Shown here piece after piece: positions 35,280 through 44,182 of a DNA stretch of 64,000 nt. Under the pieces are notes generated by a model. The model was not told where the DNA came from. It made no database searches and saw only the letters and a program-made list of their open reading frames with translations. Numbering within the stretch: position 1 is the first letter of the stretch; every line of letters starts with the position of its first letter. The position numbers and the translations under genes were made by a program. The stretch comes from Caballeronia sp. dw_19. Lineage in GTDB: Bacteria > Pseudomonadota > Gammaproteobacteria > Burkholderiales > Burkholderiaceae. Where the stretch lies: the NCBI RefSeq assembly GCF_018449515.1, contig NZ_JAAVUQ010000002.1, positions 186,001 to 250,000 on the forward strand, read 5' to 3'.

Positions 35280-36194
35280 ATGTTATTCGAAGACCTTAGA
35301 ACCTTGGTCGCGGTGCTCGACCATAACTCGTTGACGCGGGCGGCGGATGTACTGTCGCTGACGCAATCGGCTATATCGCGGCGGATTCAGCATCTTGAAG
35401 CTGTTCTTGGCGCGGAACTTCTGGACCGCAACAGCAAGCCTCCTCAACCAACCGCGCTTGCGCGCCGGATCTACGAACACGCGGTCCCGCTGATGCGCAG
35501 CGTGAATCAACTGCTTGAGATTCCCCGGGAAGAGGCCATGCCGAGCGGGACGTTTCGCTTGGGCCTTTCGCAGGTGATCGCGGAGATTGTCCTGTTCGAC
35601 GCGGTGATGCGTCTGAAAGCGGCGTTTCCGGCGCTGGAGGTTCAGTCGCATACCGAATGGAGCACGGGGTTGTTTCAGCAGGTCAGCCTTGGGAAACTGG
35701 ACGCAGCAACGTTGCTGCTGCCATCTCCCAGTACGCTGCCGGCCAACGTGGCGGGCCGGCTTATCACGACGCTGGAGGTGCTGGTGGTCCAGAGCAAACG
35801 GCGGCCGGTGGTTGAGCGGCGCTCGACCATCAAGGCGCTGGCGGAGCAGGAGTGGATCCTCAACCCGCTGGGTTGCGGTTACCGCGCCGCCCTGGAACGG
35901 GCGATGCAAGGGGCGGGGCGCGAACTCAGGTTAAGTGTGGATACACACGGCACCGAGATGCAACTGAAGTTGATTGCTGCGGGGCTCGGTCTGGGACTTG
36001 TGCCGCGCACCTTGCTTCGCCAGAGTGTTTCGTATGCCGAACTATCTGTTGTTGACGTGAAAGACTTTTCACTCAGCCTTGATATCTGGCTGATCCACGC
36101 CGTTCAGCTGGGCAATTTAAAGGGGGCCGCCAGTGTGTTCGGGGATGCCGTAGCCGAGGGGTTCGCCAATGCCGCCGCTGGTCGCAGCCGTTAG
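35280..36194 (+). CDS. LysR-family transcriptional regulator, divergent from tautomerase
   Basis: A 304-residue LysR protein from ATG 35280. The HTH spans residues about 5-62 (LTRAADVLSLTQSAISRRIQ), and the effector domain includes KLIAAGLGLGLVPRTL. The divergent layout with the tautomerase gene is the standard LysR-target arrangement. The region between them is AT-rich near 35180-35270 and contains CATATAAACCATG just before the start. The effector is unknown. Confidence 0.88.
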   Translation: MLFEDLRTLVAVLDHNSLTRAADVLSLTQSAISRRIQHLEAVLGAELLDRNSKPPQPTALARRIYEHAVPLMRSVNQLLEIPREEAMPSGTFRLGLSQVIAEIVLFDAVMRLKAAFPALEVQSHTEWSTGLFQQVSLGKLDAATLLLPSPSTLPANVAGRLITTLEVLVVQSKRRPVVERRSTIKALAEQEWILNPLGCGYRAALERAMQGAGRELRLSVDTHGTEMQLKLIAAGLGLGLVPRTLLRQSVSYAELSVVDVKDFSLSLDIWLIHAVQLGNLKGAASVFGDAVAEGFANAAAGRSR

Positions 36195-36243
36195 GAAGCT
36201 GCGACCTTGCCATCGGGCATGCTTGCCGGCGGCTTGACGAAAC

Positions 36244-37089
36244 CTAAGGCTTGACGAAACGCAGCGTCATCCGGTCCGACTCGCCAATGGCGGCAAAGCG
36301 GGCGCGGTCAGTATCGCCGCCTCGATAGGTCGGCGGCAAGGACCACACGCCGTGCGGATGATCCTTCGTATCGCGGGGATTGCTGTTGATCTCGCTGCGC
36401 GCGGCAAGCCTGAAGCCCGCTGCCTGTGCATGCTCGATCACATAGGCTTCAGTCAGGTAGCCGGTATCGATCATTTGCTGAACCGATGTACCCGGCACAG
36501 CGCGGTGCTCTTCCACACCGAGCACGCCGCCCGGTTTCAGGACCGAATAGAACGCACGCAGGTTGGCATCGACCTGACCGTCTTCTATCCAGTTATGAAT
36601 ATTACGGAACGTCAGCACGCGATCAACCTGCAGTCCTGCGGGCAAGCCGCTGAACTGCCCCGATTGCAACGTGCCGACCACAACCGTTCCGTAGATATCG
36701 GACGCAGCAGCGAGCTTGCGCTCGAACGCGGCGTTACCCTTCGCTTCGCCAGCAGGGAGCGCCCCTTGCGGCGGCAGATACTGGGCTTCGTAAAGCGTGC
36801 CACGCCCCCGCAGATACGGCGCGAGGATGTCCGTGTACCAGCCGCCGCCCGGCGCGATTTCCAGCACGCTCTGGTTCGGTGCGAGGCCAAAGAATTCCAG
36901 GGTGTCTTTAGGGTGCCGGTAGACGTCGCGCGCTTGCGCCTTGTCTCCCCGATACGGCGCGGCAATGGCGGTATCGAGTGATGTCGATGCGGTGGGTGTT
37001 GCGCACGACGCTAGCAGCAGGGCTGCGGGCAACGCCAGAAAAGCGCGCCGCATGAGACGGGGGGTAGGGAGCATTTTCATGCGGGTCAT
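36244..37089 (-). CDS. Class I SAM-dependent methyltransferase-like protein with lipoprotein signal
   Basis: A 281-residue protein whose N-terminus is a lipoprotein signal (FLALPAALLLASC, Cys near residue 29), followed by a methyltransferase core: motif I SVLEIAPGGGWYTDILAPYL, FRNIHNWI, and VLKPGGVLGVEEHRAV. Related bacterial proteins are annotated as methyltransferases with signal peptides, but SAM is not expected in the periplasm, so enzymatic activity after export is doubtful. Three possible ATG starts lie within six codons. It is downstream of kynA in the same direction, with an 87-base gap. Confidence 0.8.
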   Translation of the reverse strand: MTRMKMLPTPRLMRRAFLALPAALLLASCATPTASTSLDTAIAAPYRGDKAQARDVYRHPKDTLEFFGLAPNQSVLEIAPGGGWYTDILAPYLRGRGTLYEAQYLPPQGALPAGEAKGNAAFERKLAAASDIYGTVVVGTLQSGQFSGLPAGLQVDRVLTFRNIHNWIEDGQVDANLRAFYSVLKPGGVLGVEEHRAVPGTSVQQMIDTGYLTEAYVIEHAQAAGFRLAARSEINSNPRDTKDHPHGVWSLPPTYRGGDTDRARFAAIGESDRMTLRFVKP

Positions 37090-37176
37090 TATCGGGCAAA
37101 GCGCGCCGTTTGTCAGAGCGCGTCTGTTTTACCTCGCGCATATGGCCGGCTCGATATGAACCACGCAATCAAATGC

Positions 37177-38076
37177 TCAGAGCAACGTCCTGACGTGCCA
37201 TAACTCGGGAAACAGCACGACATCCAGCATCTTTCGCAAATACAACGCGCCGCTGGTTCCGCCCGTGCCTTGCTTAAAGCCGATAATCCGCTCAACGGTG
37301 GTGACGTGGCGAAAGCGCCATTGCCGGAAAGAATCTTCAAGATCGACAAGCTCTTCCGCCATCTCGTAGAGTTCCCAATGCTGCGTCGGCTCGCGATACA
37401 CCGTGAGCCACGCCGCTTCCACGCTGGCGTCGTGGGTGGTCGGCTGAGTCCAGTCGCGCTCAAGCCTTTCCGGCGCAATCGGGAAACCGCGGCGCGCAAG
37501 CAAGCGGATGACTTCATCGTAGAACGAGGGGGCTTCAAGCGTTGCCTTGACCTCGGCGAGCACGGTCGGCCTGTGCGCATGCGGCTTGAGCATTTGCACA
37601 TTCTTGTTGCCAAGCAGGAACTCGATCTGCCGGTACTGATGCGACTGGAATCCGGACGATGCGCCCAGATAAGGCCGCATTGCCGTGTATTCAGACGGCG
37701 TCATGGTCGCGAGAACGCTCCACGCCTGGACCAGCTGATCGAGTATGCGCGAGACGCGCGCGAGCATCTTGAACGCGGGCGGCAGGTCATCGCGACGCAC
37801 GGCGACGAGCGCCGCATGCAGCTCATACAGCGCGAGCTTCATCCATAACTCGCTCGTCTGATGCTGCACGATGAACAGCATTTCGTTGTGGTCGGGCGAG
37901 AGCGGGTGCTGCGCCGAAAGGAGCGTATCGAGCGAGAGATAATCGCCATAGCTCATCGAACCGGAGAAGTCGAGCTGCGCGTCATGCCAGCCTTCGGGCT
38001 TCGGCTCAGCGTTACCGGCCGGCCCATAACCCATGGGACAGCCGCCCGTGCCTTCGCTTTCATGTGATTGTGTCAT
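37177..38076 (-). CDS. kynA: Tryptophan 2,3-dioxygenase
   Basis: The start at 38076 ([15 protein letters not shown]) yields 299 residues; it overlaps nothing essential and lies 24 bases after kynU. Family signatures are [48 protein letters not shown], and the C-terminal [19 protein letters not shown] with the haem-ligating His. The enzyme opens the indole ring of tryptophan to N-formylkynurenine. With KynU it forms the kynurenine pathway to anthranilate. The usual third enzyme, KynB arylformamidase, is not seen here. Confidence 0.95.
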   Translation of the reverse strand: MTQSHESEGTGGCPMGYGPAGNAEPKPEGWHDAQLDFSGSMSYGDYLSLDTLLSAQHPLSPDHNEMLFIVQHQTSELWMKLALYELHAALVAVRRDDLPPAFKMLARVSRILDQLVQAWSVLATMTPSEYTAMRPYLGASSGFQSHQYRQIEFLLGNKNVQMLKPHAHRPTVLAEVKATLEAPSFYDEVIRLLARRGFPIAPERLERDWTQPTTHDASVEAAWLTVYREPTQHWELYEMAEELVDLEDSFRQWRFRHVTTVERIIGFKQGTGGTSGALYLRKMLDVVLFPELWHVRTLL

Positions 38077-38099
38077 CGCGCGTTCTTTCTCCACCTGGG

Positions 38100-39350
38100 T
38101 CAGGTAACGGCGCCACGTTCGGCGAACTCGGGTGCACGCCATGCTTCGGTCGCAAGCACGTCGCGCAATGTTTCAACGGCATCCCATACATCTACATAAC
38201 GTGTGTAAAGCGGCGTGAAGCCGAAGCGCAAAATGCGCGGCTCGCGGTAATCGCCAATCACGTTGCGCGCGATCAGCGCCTGCATGACCTCATAACCATG
38301 CGGATGTTCAAAGCTTGCTTGCGATCCGCGTTCGGCATGTGCCCGAGGAGTGACGAGTTGCAACGGGAAATTGCCGCAGCGTGTCTCGACCAGTTCAATG
38401 AACAAGTCGCTCAGTGCCAGCGACTTGCGGCGCAACGTTGCCATATCGGTCTGCCCGAACACGTCGAGGCCGCATTCGATCATCGACATGGAGACAATAG
38501 GTTGCGTGCCGCACAAGAACCGTCCGATACCGTCATCGGGACGATACTCGGGGCTCATTTCAAAGGGTTTTTTATGGCCCCACCAGCCGGACAGCGGTTG
38601 CGAGAATACGTTCTGTAGCCGCTTCGGCACCCAGATGAACGCGGGGGAACCCGGTCCGCCATTCAGGTACTTGTAGGTGCAACCGACGGCGTAATCCGCG
38701 CCGGCGCCGTTCAGATCGACGGGAACCGCGCCTGCCGAATGCGCCAGATCCCACACGGCGAGCGCGCCCGCCTGATGGATCACGCGGGTCAACGCGGCCA
38801 TGTCGTGCATGGCGCCCGTGCGATAGTTCACGTGCGTGATCATGGCGACGGCCGTGTTCTCGTCAATAGCGGTGGCGAGCTCGGATGCGTGATCCACGAG
38901 ACGCAGTTCATATCCGCGATCCAGTTGTTCGATCAGGCCTTGAGCAATGTAGAGATCGGTCGGGAAATTCGAGCGTTCGGAGACAATGACACGACGCTTC
39001 GGGTCACGTTCATTGGCTACTCGCAGCGCCGCCGACAGGATTTTGAAGAGATTGCTGGAAATGGTGTCGGTGACAACCACTTCGTCGTCGGCCGCGCCAA
39101 TCAACGAAGCCAACTGGTTGCCAAGCCGCTTGGGCAATGCGAACCATCCTGCCATATTCCATGAGCGGATCAAACCGTCGCCCCACTCGCCGTTTATGAC
39201 GGCGGCGGCGCGCGAGGCAGCGGCCTTGGGCGGCACGCCAAGCGAGTTGCCGTCCAGATAGATTGTGTCCTGGCCGAGCGCGAACTGGTCGCGCAAACTG
39301 GCTAGCGGATCGTCGCGGTCGAGTGCCGCAGCATCGTTTCTATGGTTCAT
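38100..39350 (-). CDS. kynU: Kynureninase
   Basis: The start at 39350 ([15 protein letters not shown]) gives 416 residues, the normal length. Visible landmarks are [43 protein letters not shown], the PLP-lysine segment [16 protein letters not shown], and [11 protein letters not shown]. It cleaves kynurenine to anthranilate and alanine using PLP. It is transcribed before kynA with a 23-base gap. The divergent M20 peptidase gene starts 352 bases upstream. Confidence 0.95.
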   Translation of the reverse strand: MNHRNDAAALDRDDPLASLRDQFALGQDTIYLDGNSLGVPPKAAASRAAAVINGEWGDGLIRSWNMAGWFALPKRLGNQLASLIGAADDEVVVTDTISSNLFKILSAALRVANERDPKRRVIVSERSNFPTDLYIAQGLIEQLDRGYELRLVDHASELATAIDENTAVAMITHVNYRTGAMHDMAALTRVIHQAGALAVWDLAHSAGAVPVDLNGAGADYAVGCTYKYLNGGPGSPAFIWVPKRLQNVFSQPLSGWWGHKKPFEMSPEYRPDDGIGRFLCGTQPIVSMSMIECGLDVFGQTDMATLRRKSLALSDLFIELVETRCGNFPLQLVTPRAHAERGSQASFEHPHGYEVMQALIARNVIGDYREPRILRFGFTPLYTRYVDVWDAVETLRDVLATEAWRAPEFAERGAVT

Positions 39351-39701
39351 TGAAGCGTATTCCGGTGAGATATTGTGTCCGTGCCTGACGGAAATCCGCG
39401 TCTCGCCGCCGTCTGGCAGAGCGCGTGCCCATGCCTGAAAGCTTAGCCGAGAACGGTCTTTAATTGATTGCGAAACAAACGCGGTGTATGAGTCCCGATG
39501 CAATTTTCTTCGATGAAAACCGCGCTTAAGCGCGATAAATTGATTGCCATCTGTTATGGGCGGCATTCGGGTGCGCTCACCAAGCCGCGCGCCGGGTCCG
39601 CTAAGCTGACGCCAGCTCGCCTGCAGCCGCGTTACTCGTTACCATGCTGCCAACCCTCAGCTTATTTATTTAGCTTAGTTATTTAGATCAAACCACCGCC
39701 C
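39351..39701. other. Divergent promoter region between kynU and M20 peptidase
   Basis: About 350 bases holding the promoters of two divergent units. Immediately before the peptidase gene is an AT-rich repeat, CTTATTTATTTAGCTTAGTTATTTAG (39661-39686), with ATTTAG repeated. An Lrp-type KynR regulator would be expected to bind somewhere here in Burkholderia-like bacteria, but no kynR gene is present and no site could be assigned. Confidence 0.4.
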
Positions 39702-40943
39702 ATGACTCGCCACGTCCTTGCCTCGACCCTGACTGCCTGCGTCGATTATCACTTTGATCAGGAGGTCCAGTTCCTTTCCGCGCTCGTGCAAAAACCGTCG
39801 GACAATCCGCCGGGCGATTGCGCGGGGCACGCGGAGATGGCGGCGCAATGGCTTGAAAGGATCGGCTTCACGGTCGAACGCCACGTAGTGCCGGCCGGCG
39901 ATGTCACACGTGCTGGCATGATCAGCGCGACGAACCTGGTGGTTCGCCATCGCTTTGGCGCGGGACCGGTGATCGCGCTGAACGCGCACGGCGACGTGGT
40001 GCCGCCGGGCGACGGCTGGACCGCCGATCCGTACGGCGCCGAGATTCGCGATGGTTTCATGATCGGGCGCGGCGCGGCGGTATCGAAGTCGGACTTCGCC
40101 ACCTATGCGTTCGCGTTGAAAGCATTGATCGAGAGCGGCGCGACGCTCGGCGGGACGGTGGAGCTGCATCTGACCTATGACGAAGAAACCGGCGGATTGA
40201 TCGGGCCGGGGTGGTTGTTGAAGCAGGGCATCGTGAAGCCCGATTACGCCATCTGCGCGGGTTTTTCTTATTCGATCACGACCGCGCACAATGGCGCGAT
40301 CCACCTGGAAGTCACGGTGCGGGGCAAGTCGGCGCATGCGGCGCGGCCCGATACCGGGCATGACGCGCTGGAGGCCGCTACGGCCGTGCTGAATGCGCTG
40401 TACGCGCATCGGGCGGCATTGCGCGAGATCCACTCGCAGACGCCGGGAATCGATCATCCCACGTTGGTGGTGGGTCTGATCAAAGGCGGCATCAACACGA
40501 ACGTGGTGCCTGACAAGGTGAGTTTGCGACTCGACCGGCGCGTGGTGCCGGAGGAGAATCCGCAAGACGTGCTCAAGCAATTGAAAACGCTGATTACGGC
40601 GTCGGTGAAAGGCTTGGCCGGTATTAGCGTGGAGATAGAAGAGGTGCTGGTGACGTCGCCGTTGCGCTCGCTTGACGGCGCAGAGCGCTTGTCGCAAGCG
40701 TTGCAACGCGCGGCCCGGGTTACGTTGCAACGTGACATTCCTACCGAAGGCGTGCCTCTTTATACCGATGCCCGCTTGTACTGCGAAGCGGGCGTACCGA
40801 CCGTCATTTACGGCGCCGGTCCACGGACGCTGCTTGAGGCTAACGGACATCGGGCCGACGAGCGCGTTGCGCTTGAAGACTTGAAGGTCGCGACGAAAAC
40901 AGTTGCGATTGCGCTTGCCGATTTGCTTGGGCAAAAACCATAG
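39702..40943 (+). CDS. M20-family metallopeptidase (ArgE/DapE-like)
   Basis: A 413-residue M20 peptidase. The metal-binding regions are LNAHGDVVPPGDGW (first His and Asp), YDEETGGLIGPGW (catalytic Glu pair) and GRGAAVSKSDF, which is a variant of the usual GRGAADMKG, with Ser/Val in place of the bridging-Asp context. The dimerisation domain includes GKSAHAARPDTGHDAL. It probably hydrolyses an N-acyl or peptide bond of an amino-acid derivative. It is divergent from the kyn operon and upstream of an mctP uptake pair. The altered GRGAA motif raises a question over full dinuclear metal binding. Confidence 0.85.
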   Translation: MTRHVLASTLTACVDYHFDQEVQFLSALVQKPSDNPPGDCAGHAEMAAQWLERIGFTVERHVVPAGDVTRAGMISATNLVVRHRFGAGPVIALNAHGDVVPPGDGWTADPYGAEIRDGFMIGRGAAVSKSDFATYAFALKALIESGATLGGTVELHLTYDEETGGLIGPGWLLKQGIVKPDYAICAGFSYSITTAHNGAIHLEVTVRGKSAHAARPDTGHDALEAATAVLNALYAHRAALREIHSQTPGIDHPTLVVGLIKGGINTNVVPDKVSLRLDRRVVPEENPQDVLKQLKTLITASVKGLAGISVEIEEVLVTSPLRSLDGAERLSQALQRAARVTLQRDIPTEGVPLYTDARLYCEAGVPTVIYGAGPRTLLEANGHRADERVALEDLKVATKTVAIALADLLGQKP

Positions 40944-40953
40944 GTGTTTCTAT

Positions 40954-40989
40954 GCTTCGTTCCTTTGCCGGCTAGAGAAGGAACGAAGC
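40954..40989 (+). terminator. 12-bp perfect hairpin after M20 peptidase
   Basis: GCTTCGTTCCTT pairs with AAGGAACGAAGC across a 12-base loop, 11 bases after the stop codon. There is no clear T-run after it on the plus strand, so its efficiency as a terminator is uncertain. Confidence 0.45.
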
Positions 40990-41229
40990 CTGTAGTGGTC
41001 GTATCCCGCACTGGCACGGATAAAGGCCAAAGACGCATCGCGCTTTGGAAGCCAATCGCTAGCCTCAGTCTCCCCGATCGACCGGTATTCCAGGCGTCTC
41101 CCGCTTGAGTATTCAGCACGTCTTTAAAAACTCGAACATAATTCGCGGTGTCCTTATTTCGAGCTTCGCTACGCCGCCCGGCCGTCGCGAAGTGAGACGG
41201 GCCGAACCTCAATCTCGAATCAAACCACT

Positions 41230-41427
41230 ATGAAAACATCCGAAGAGACAACGCATTCCTGGCTTTGGCTGGTCTTGCTCATTCCGTACATCGCCTTGCT
41301 CTGGCTGCCATTTTATAACGATACCCGCCCGTCTTTTGCAGGTTTCCCATTCTTCTACTGGTATCAGTTCCTTTGGGTACCGCTGACTTCGCTCATCATT
41401 TACATCGTGTATAGAGGTGTCAAATGA
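41230..41427 (+). CDS. DUF3311 small membrane protein, partner of MctP
   Basis: A 65-residue protein with two membrane helices (WLWLVLLIPYIALLWLPFY; FFYWYQFLWVPLTSLIIYIVY), matching DUF3311. Its stop overlaps the mctP start by 4 bases (ATGA), a conserved pairing in Proteobacteria where the small protein accompanies a sodium:solute symporter. It is probably an accessory or stability factor. Confidence 0.88.
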   Translation: MKTSEETTHSWLWLVLLIPYIALLWLPFYNDTRPSFAGFPFFYWYQFLWVPLTSLIIYIVYRGVK

Positions 41428-42908
41428 GCGATATCGTGCCGGTCAATCCGGTAGCCATGACGGTTTTCATCGCTTTCTTCCTGCTGGTGACGGTAGTGGG
41501 ATTTTTCGCGGCGCGCTGGAAACGCGGCGACCTGACGCAACTGCATGAATGGGGTTTGGGCGGCCGCCAGTTCGGCACTGTAATTTCATGGTTCCTGGTA
41601 GGCGGCGATTTCTACACCGCCTATACCGTCATTGCCGTACCCGCCCTGGTCTATTCAGTGGGCGCATATGGTTTCTTCGCGCTGCCTTACACCATCATTG
41701 TTTATCCGTTTGTTTTTGCCGTCATGCCGAAGCTATGGAAGATCGCTCACGCGAAGAACCATATTACGGCAGCCGATTATGTGCAGGGCGAATATGGCGG
41801 CAAGTGGTTCCCGGCGGCCGTGGCGGTGACCGGCATTGTCGCGACCATGCCGTACATCGCCTTGCAACTGGTGGGCATGCAGGTCGTGATCAAGGGTTTG
41901 GGCGTGAGCGGCGAGTTGCCGCTGATTGTTGCGTTCGTGATCCTCGCGCTCTACACGTACACCAGCGGCTTGCGCGCGCCAGCCATGATCGCGTTCGTGA
42001 AGGACATCATGATTTATATCGTGGTGATCGCGGCGGTCTGGCTGATTCCATCGAAACTAGGCGGCTATGCGCACGTGTTCGATGCCGCCGACCAGTTCTT
42101 CAAAGCGAAGGGCGGTGCGACCGGCATCATCCTCAAGCCGACGCAATTCACCGCCTATGCATCGCTTGCGTTGGGTTCGGCGCTTGCCGCGTTCATGTAT
42201 CCGCATACCATGACCGCGGTATTGTCGTCGTCGTCGGCTGCGACCGTGCGCAAGAACGCTATCTTCCTGCCCGCCTACACGCTGCTGCTCGGCCTGATTG
42301 CGTTACTCGGTTATATGGCGATTGCTGCAGGCATCAAGGTGCAATCCGCGTCCGACGTCGTGCCCGCGTTGTTCGGTCAGTTGTTCCCTTCGTGGTTCGT
42401 CGGCTTCGCGGCCGCGGCCATTGCGATCAGCGCGCTCGTGCCGGCGGCGATCATGTCGATCGGCGCAGCGAACCTGTTCACGCGTAACCTGTGGCCGCTG
42501 ATGGCGCGTGACATCACGCCCGAGAAGGAAGCGAAGACAGCTAAGCTGGTGTCGCTCGTTGTGAAGTTCGGCGCGCTGCTGTTCATTGTGTTCCTGCCAA
42601 CCCAATATGCAATCGATCTGCAATTGCTCGGCGGCGTGTGGATCCTGCAGATATTCCCGGCCATTGTGTTCTCGCTATACACACGTCGCCTGAACACGCC
42701 GGGCTTGTTCCTTGGCTGGCTGGCCGGGATCGTGCTCGGAACCGGCATGGCGATCGTACAGGGTTTGAAGCCGGTGTTCGCGCTGCATGTAGGGGGCGCG
42801 ACGTATCCGCTGTATATCGGGCTGATTGCGCTGGCATTGAATATTGTGGTGGCGTTTGTTGTATCGACGCTCACGCCGAGCCGCGCACACGTTCAGCAGG
42901 CGACGTAA
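41424..42908 (+). CDS. mctP: Sodium:solute symporter, MctP-type monocarboxylate transporter
   Basis: A 494-residue SSS-family protein with about 13 helices. The family hallmarks are LTQLHEWGLGGRQFGTVISW, FLVGGDFYTAYTVIAVPAL, and GSALAAFMYPHTMTAVLSS. MctP in Rhizobium takes up lactate, pyruvate, alanine and similar monocarboxylates; the substrate here is inferred. It is translationally coupled to the DUF3311 gene and separated by 200 bases from a beta-lactamase gene. Confidence 0.88.
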   Translation: MSDIVPVNPVAMTVFIAFFLLVTVVGFFAARWKRGDLTQLHEWGLGGRQFGTVISWFLVGGDFYTAYTVIAVPALVYSVGAYGFFALPYTIIVYPFVFAVMPKLWKIAHAKNHITAADYVQGEYGGKWFPAAVAVTGIVATMPYIALQLVGMQVVIKGLGVSGELPLIVAFVILALYTYTSGLRAPAMIAFVKDIMIYIVVIAAVWLIPSKLGGYAHVFDAADQFFKAKGGATGIILKPTQFTAYASLALGSALAAFMYPHTMTAVLSSSSAATVRKNAIFLPAYTLLLGLIALLGYMAIAAGIKVQSASDVVPALFGQLFPSWFVGFAAAAIAISALVPAAIMSIGAANLFTRNLWPLMARDITPEKEAKTAKLVSLVVKFGALLFIVFLPTQYAIDLQLLGGVWILQIFPAIVFSLYTRRLNTPGLFLGWLAGIVLGTGMAIVQGLKPVFALHVGGATYPLYIGLIALALNIVVAFVVSTLTPSRAHVQQAT

Positions 42909-43030
42909 GAAGAGGGCAAGCGCGCCATCGCGCAGGTCGATGCGTCAAGATTTTTTGCGCGTCGGCCGAGCCATCTTTACGGCGCTGGCGCGCGTGGTTT
43001 GTGCTTTCCGTGTCGGGCCTGTAAGCTTCG

Positions 43031-43055
43031 GCGACGAGCACTCCGTGCTCGTCGC
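43031..43055. terminator. 11-bp hairpin between mctP and beta-lactamase genes
   Basis: GCGACGAGCAC-TCC-GTGCTCGTCGC is a perfect stem with a 3-base loop, lying 122 bases after mctP and 53 bases before the beta-lactamase ATG. No T-run follows, so it may be a factor-dependent terminator or mRNA structure. Confidence 0.4.
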
Positions 43056-43108
43056 TCATCCCTGTGATTCGCAACACCTCCGCAACGCTTTCCTCCGTTT
43101 TCAATCCG

Positions 43109-44005
43109 ATGCAACATTCAATCGTTTACTCCCCGCGCCGCCGTTCATTGCTGACGGCTGCTGCCATGCTCCCCTTTGTCGGCGCGTGTACGTCGTGGCG
43201 TGCGAGCGCCGCCAGCTCATTAGCCGAAGACCAGTTGAAACAACTGGAAAGCACTGCTGGAGGGCGCCTTGGCGTAGCTGCGCTGAATACCGCCGATGGC
43301 AAGCAGGTGAACTATCGCGCGAACGAGCGTTTCCCGCTTTGCAGCACGTTCAAACTAGTGCTGGTGTCCGCGGTTCTCGAACAAAGCGCGCTTCAAAAGG
43401 GCTTGCTTGAGCGCCGGATCCGCTACACGCAGAGCGAACTCCTGTCGTGGGCGCCCATCACCAAAAAACAGATCGCTACGGGCATGACCGTCGCGGAACT
43501 CTGCGCCGCCGCGCTGCAATATAGCGACAACACGGCAGCCAACCTGTTGATGAAACTGGTCGGCGGCCCGGAAACGGTGACTGCGTTCGCCCGCTCGATT
43601 GGCGATAACCAGTTCCACCTGGATCGCTGGGAGCCTGAATTGAATACGGCGATACCCGGCGATCCGCGCGACACATCCACACCGGCAGCGATGGCGCAAA
43701 GCCTGCAACGCGTAACACTAGGCGATGCGCTAGGCGCTTCGCAACGCGGGCAACTGCAAACATGGCTGCTAGGCAATACCACCGGCGCTGACAAAATCGC
43801 TGCCGCTTTGCCGGCGCATTGGGTGATCGGCGACAAGACCGGTTCGGGCGACTACGGTACGACGAATGATATCGGCGTGCTGTGGCCACCCGGAAAACCA
43901 CCAGTTATCCTGACCATCTACCTGACTCAACACGAGCAGGACGCAAGGGCGCGTAATGACGCGGTGGTGTCGGCGGCGCGGATCGTCGTGGGCGTGCTTG
44001 CGTGA
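43109..44005 (+). CDS. Class A beta-lactamase, PenA-like
   Basis: A 298-residue serine beta-lactamase from ATG 43109. The N-terminus has consecutive Arg residues followed by a hydrophobic stretch and a lipobox-like VGAC (Cys27), as in Burkholderia PenA-type lipoprotein precursors. The catalytic motifs are intact: Ser79-Thr-Phe-Lys82 preceded by Cys78 (Ambler 69-73), Ser139-Asp-Asn141 (130 loop), Glu175 in RWEPELNT (Ambler 166), and Lys243-Thr-Gly (Ambler 234), followed by SGDYGTTND. It hydrolyses beta-lactams in the periplasm. No AmpR/PenR-type LysR gene is adjacent. No good ribosome-binding site is visible before the chosen ATG. Confidence 0.9.
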   Translation: MQHSIVYSPRRRSLLTAAAMLPFVGACTSWRASAASSLAEDQLKQLESTAGGRLGVAALNTADGKQVNYRANERFPLCSTFKLVLVSAVLEQSALQKGLLERRIRYTQSELLSWAPITKKQIATGMTVAELCAAALQYSDNTAANLLMKLVGGPETVTAFARSIGDNQFHLDRWEPELNTAIPGDPRDTSTPAAMAQSLQRVTLGDALGASQRGQLQTWLLGNTTGADKIAAALPAHWVIGDKTGSGDYGTTNDIGVLWPPGKPPVILTIYLTQHEQDARARNDAVVSAARIVVGVLA

Positions 44006-44107
44006 GGGGCGTCTGCCGCACCTCGTCCTGACCTTTCCCTGACCTTTCGATGACATCTTTGTCATCAAGCTTCCACACGTCTCCGGGCGCGCTAACATGA
44101 CGCAAGG

Positions 44108-44163
44108 GGACGACGCTTAGGCGCCCGCCAGCCAAACGCCTGGCGGGCGCCTAAGCGTCGTCC
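44108..44163. repeat. 24-bp perfect inverted repeat upstream of msrA
   Basis: The arms 44108-44131 and 44140-44163 are exact reverse complements, starting GGACGACGCTTAGG and ending CCTAAGCGTCGTCC, around an 8-base loop (CCAAACGC). It ends about 19 bases before the msrA ATG and just before its ribosome-binding site (CGGAGG). No T-run follows. It could terminate the beta-lactamase transcript, block msrA translation, or be a mobile hairpin element. Confidence 0.75.
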
Positions 44164-44182
44164 TGAAACCCGGAGGCTCTCC

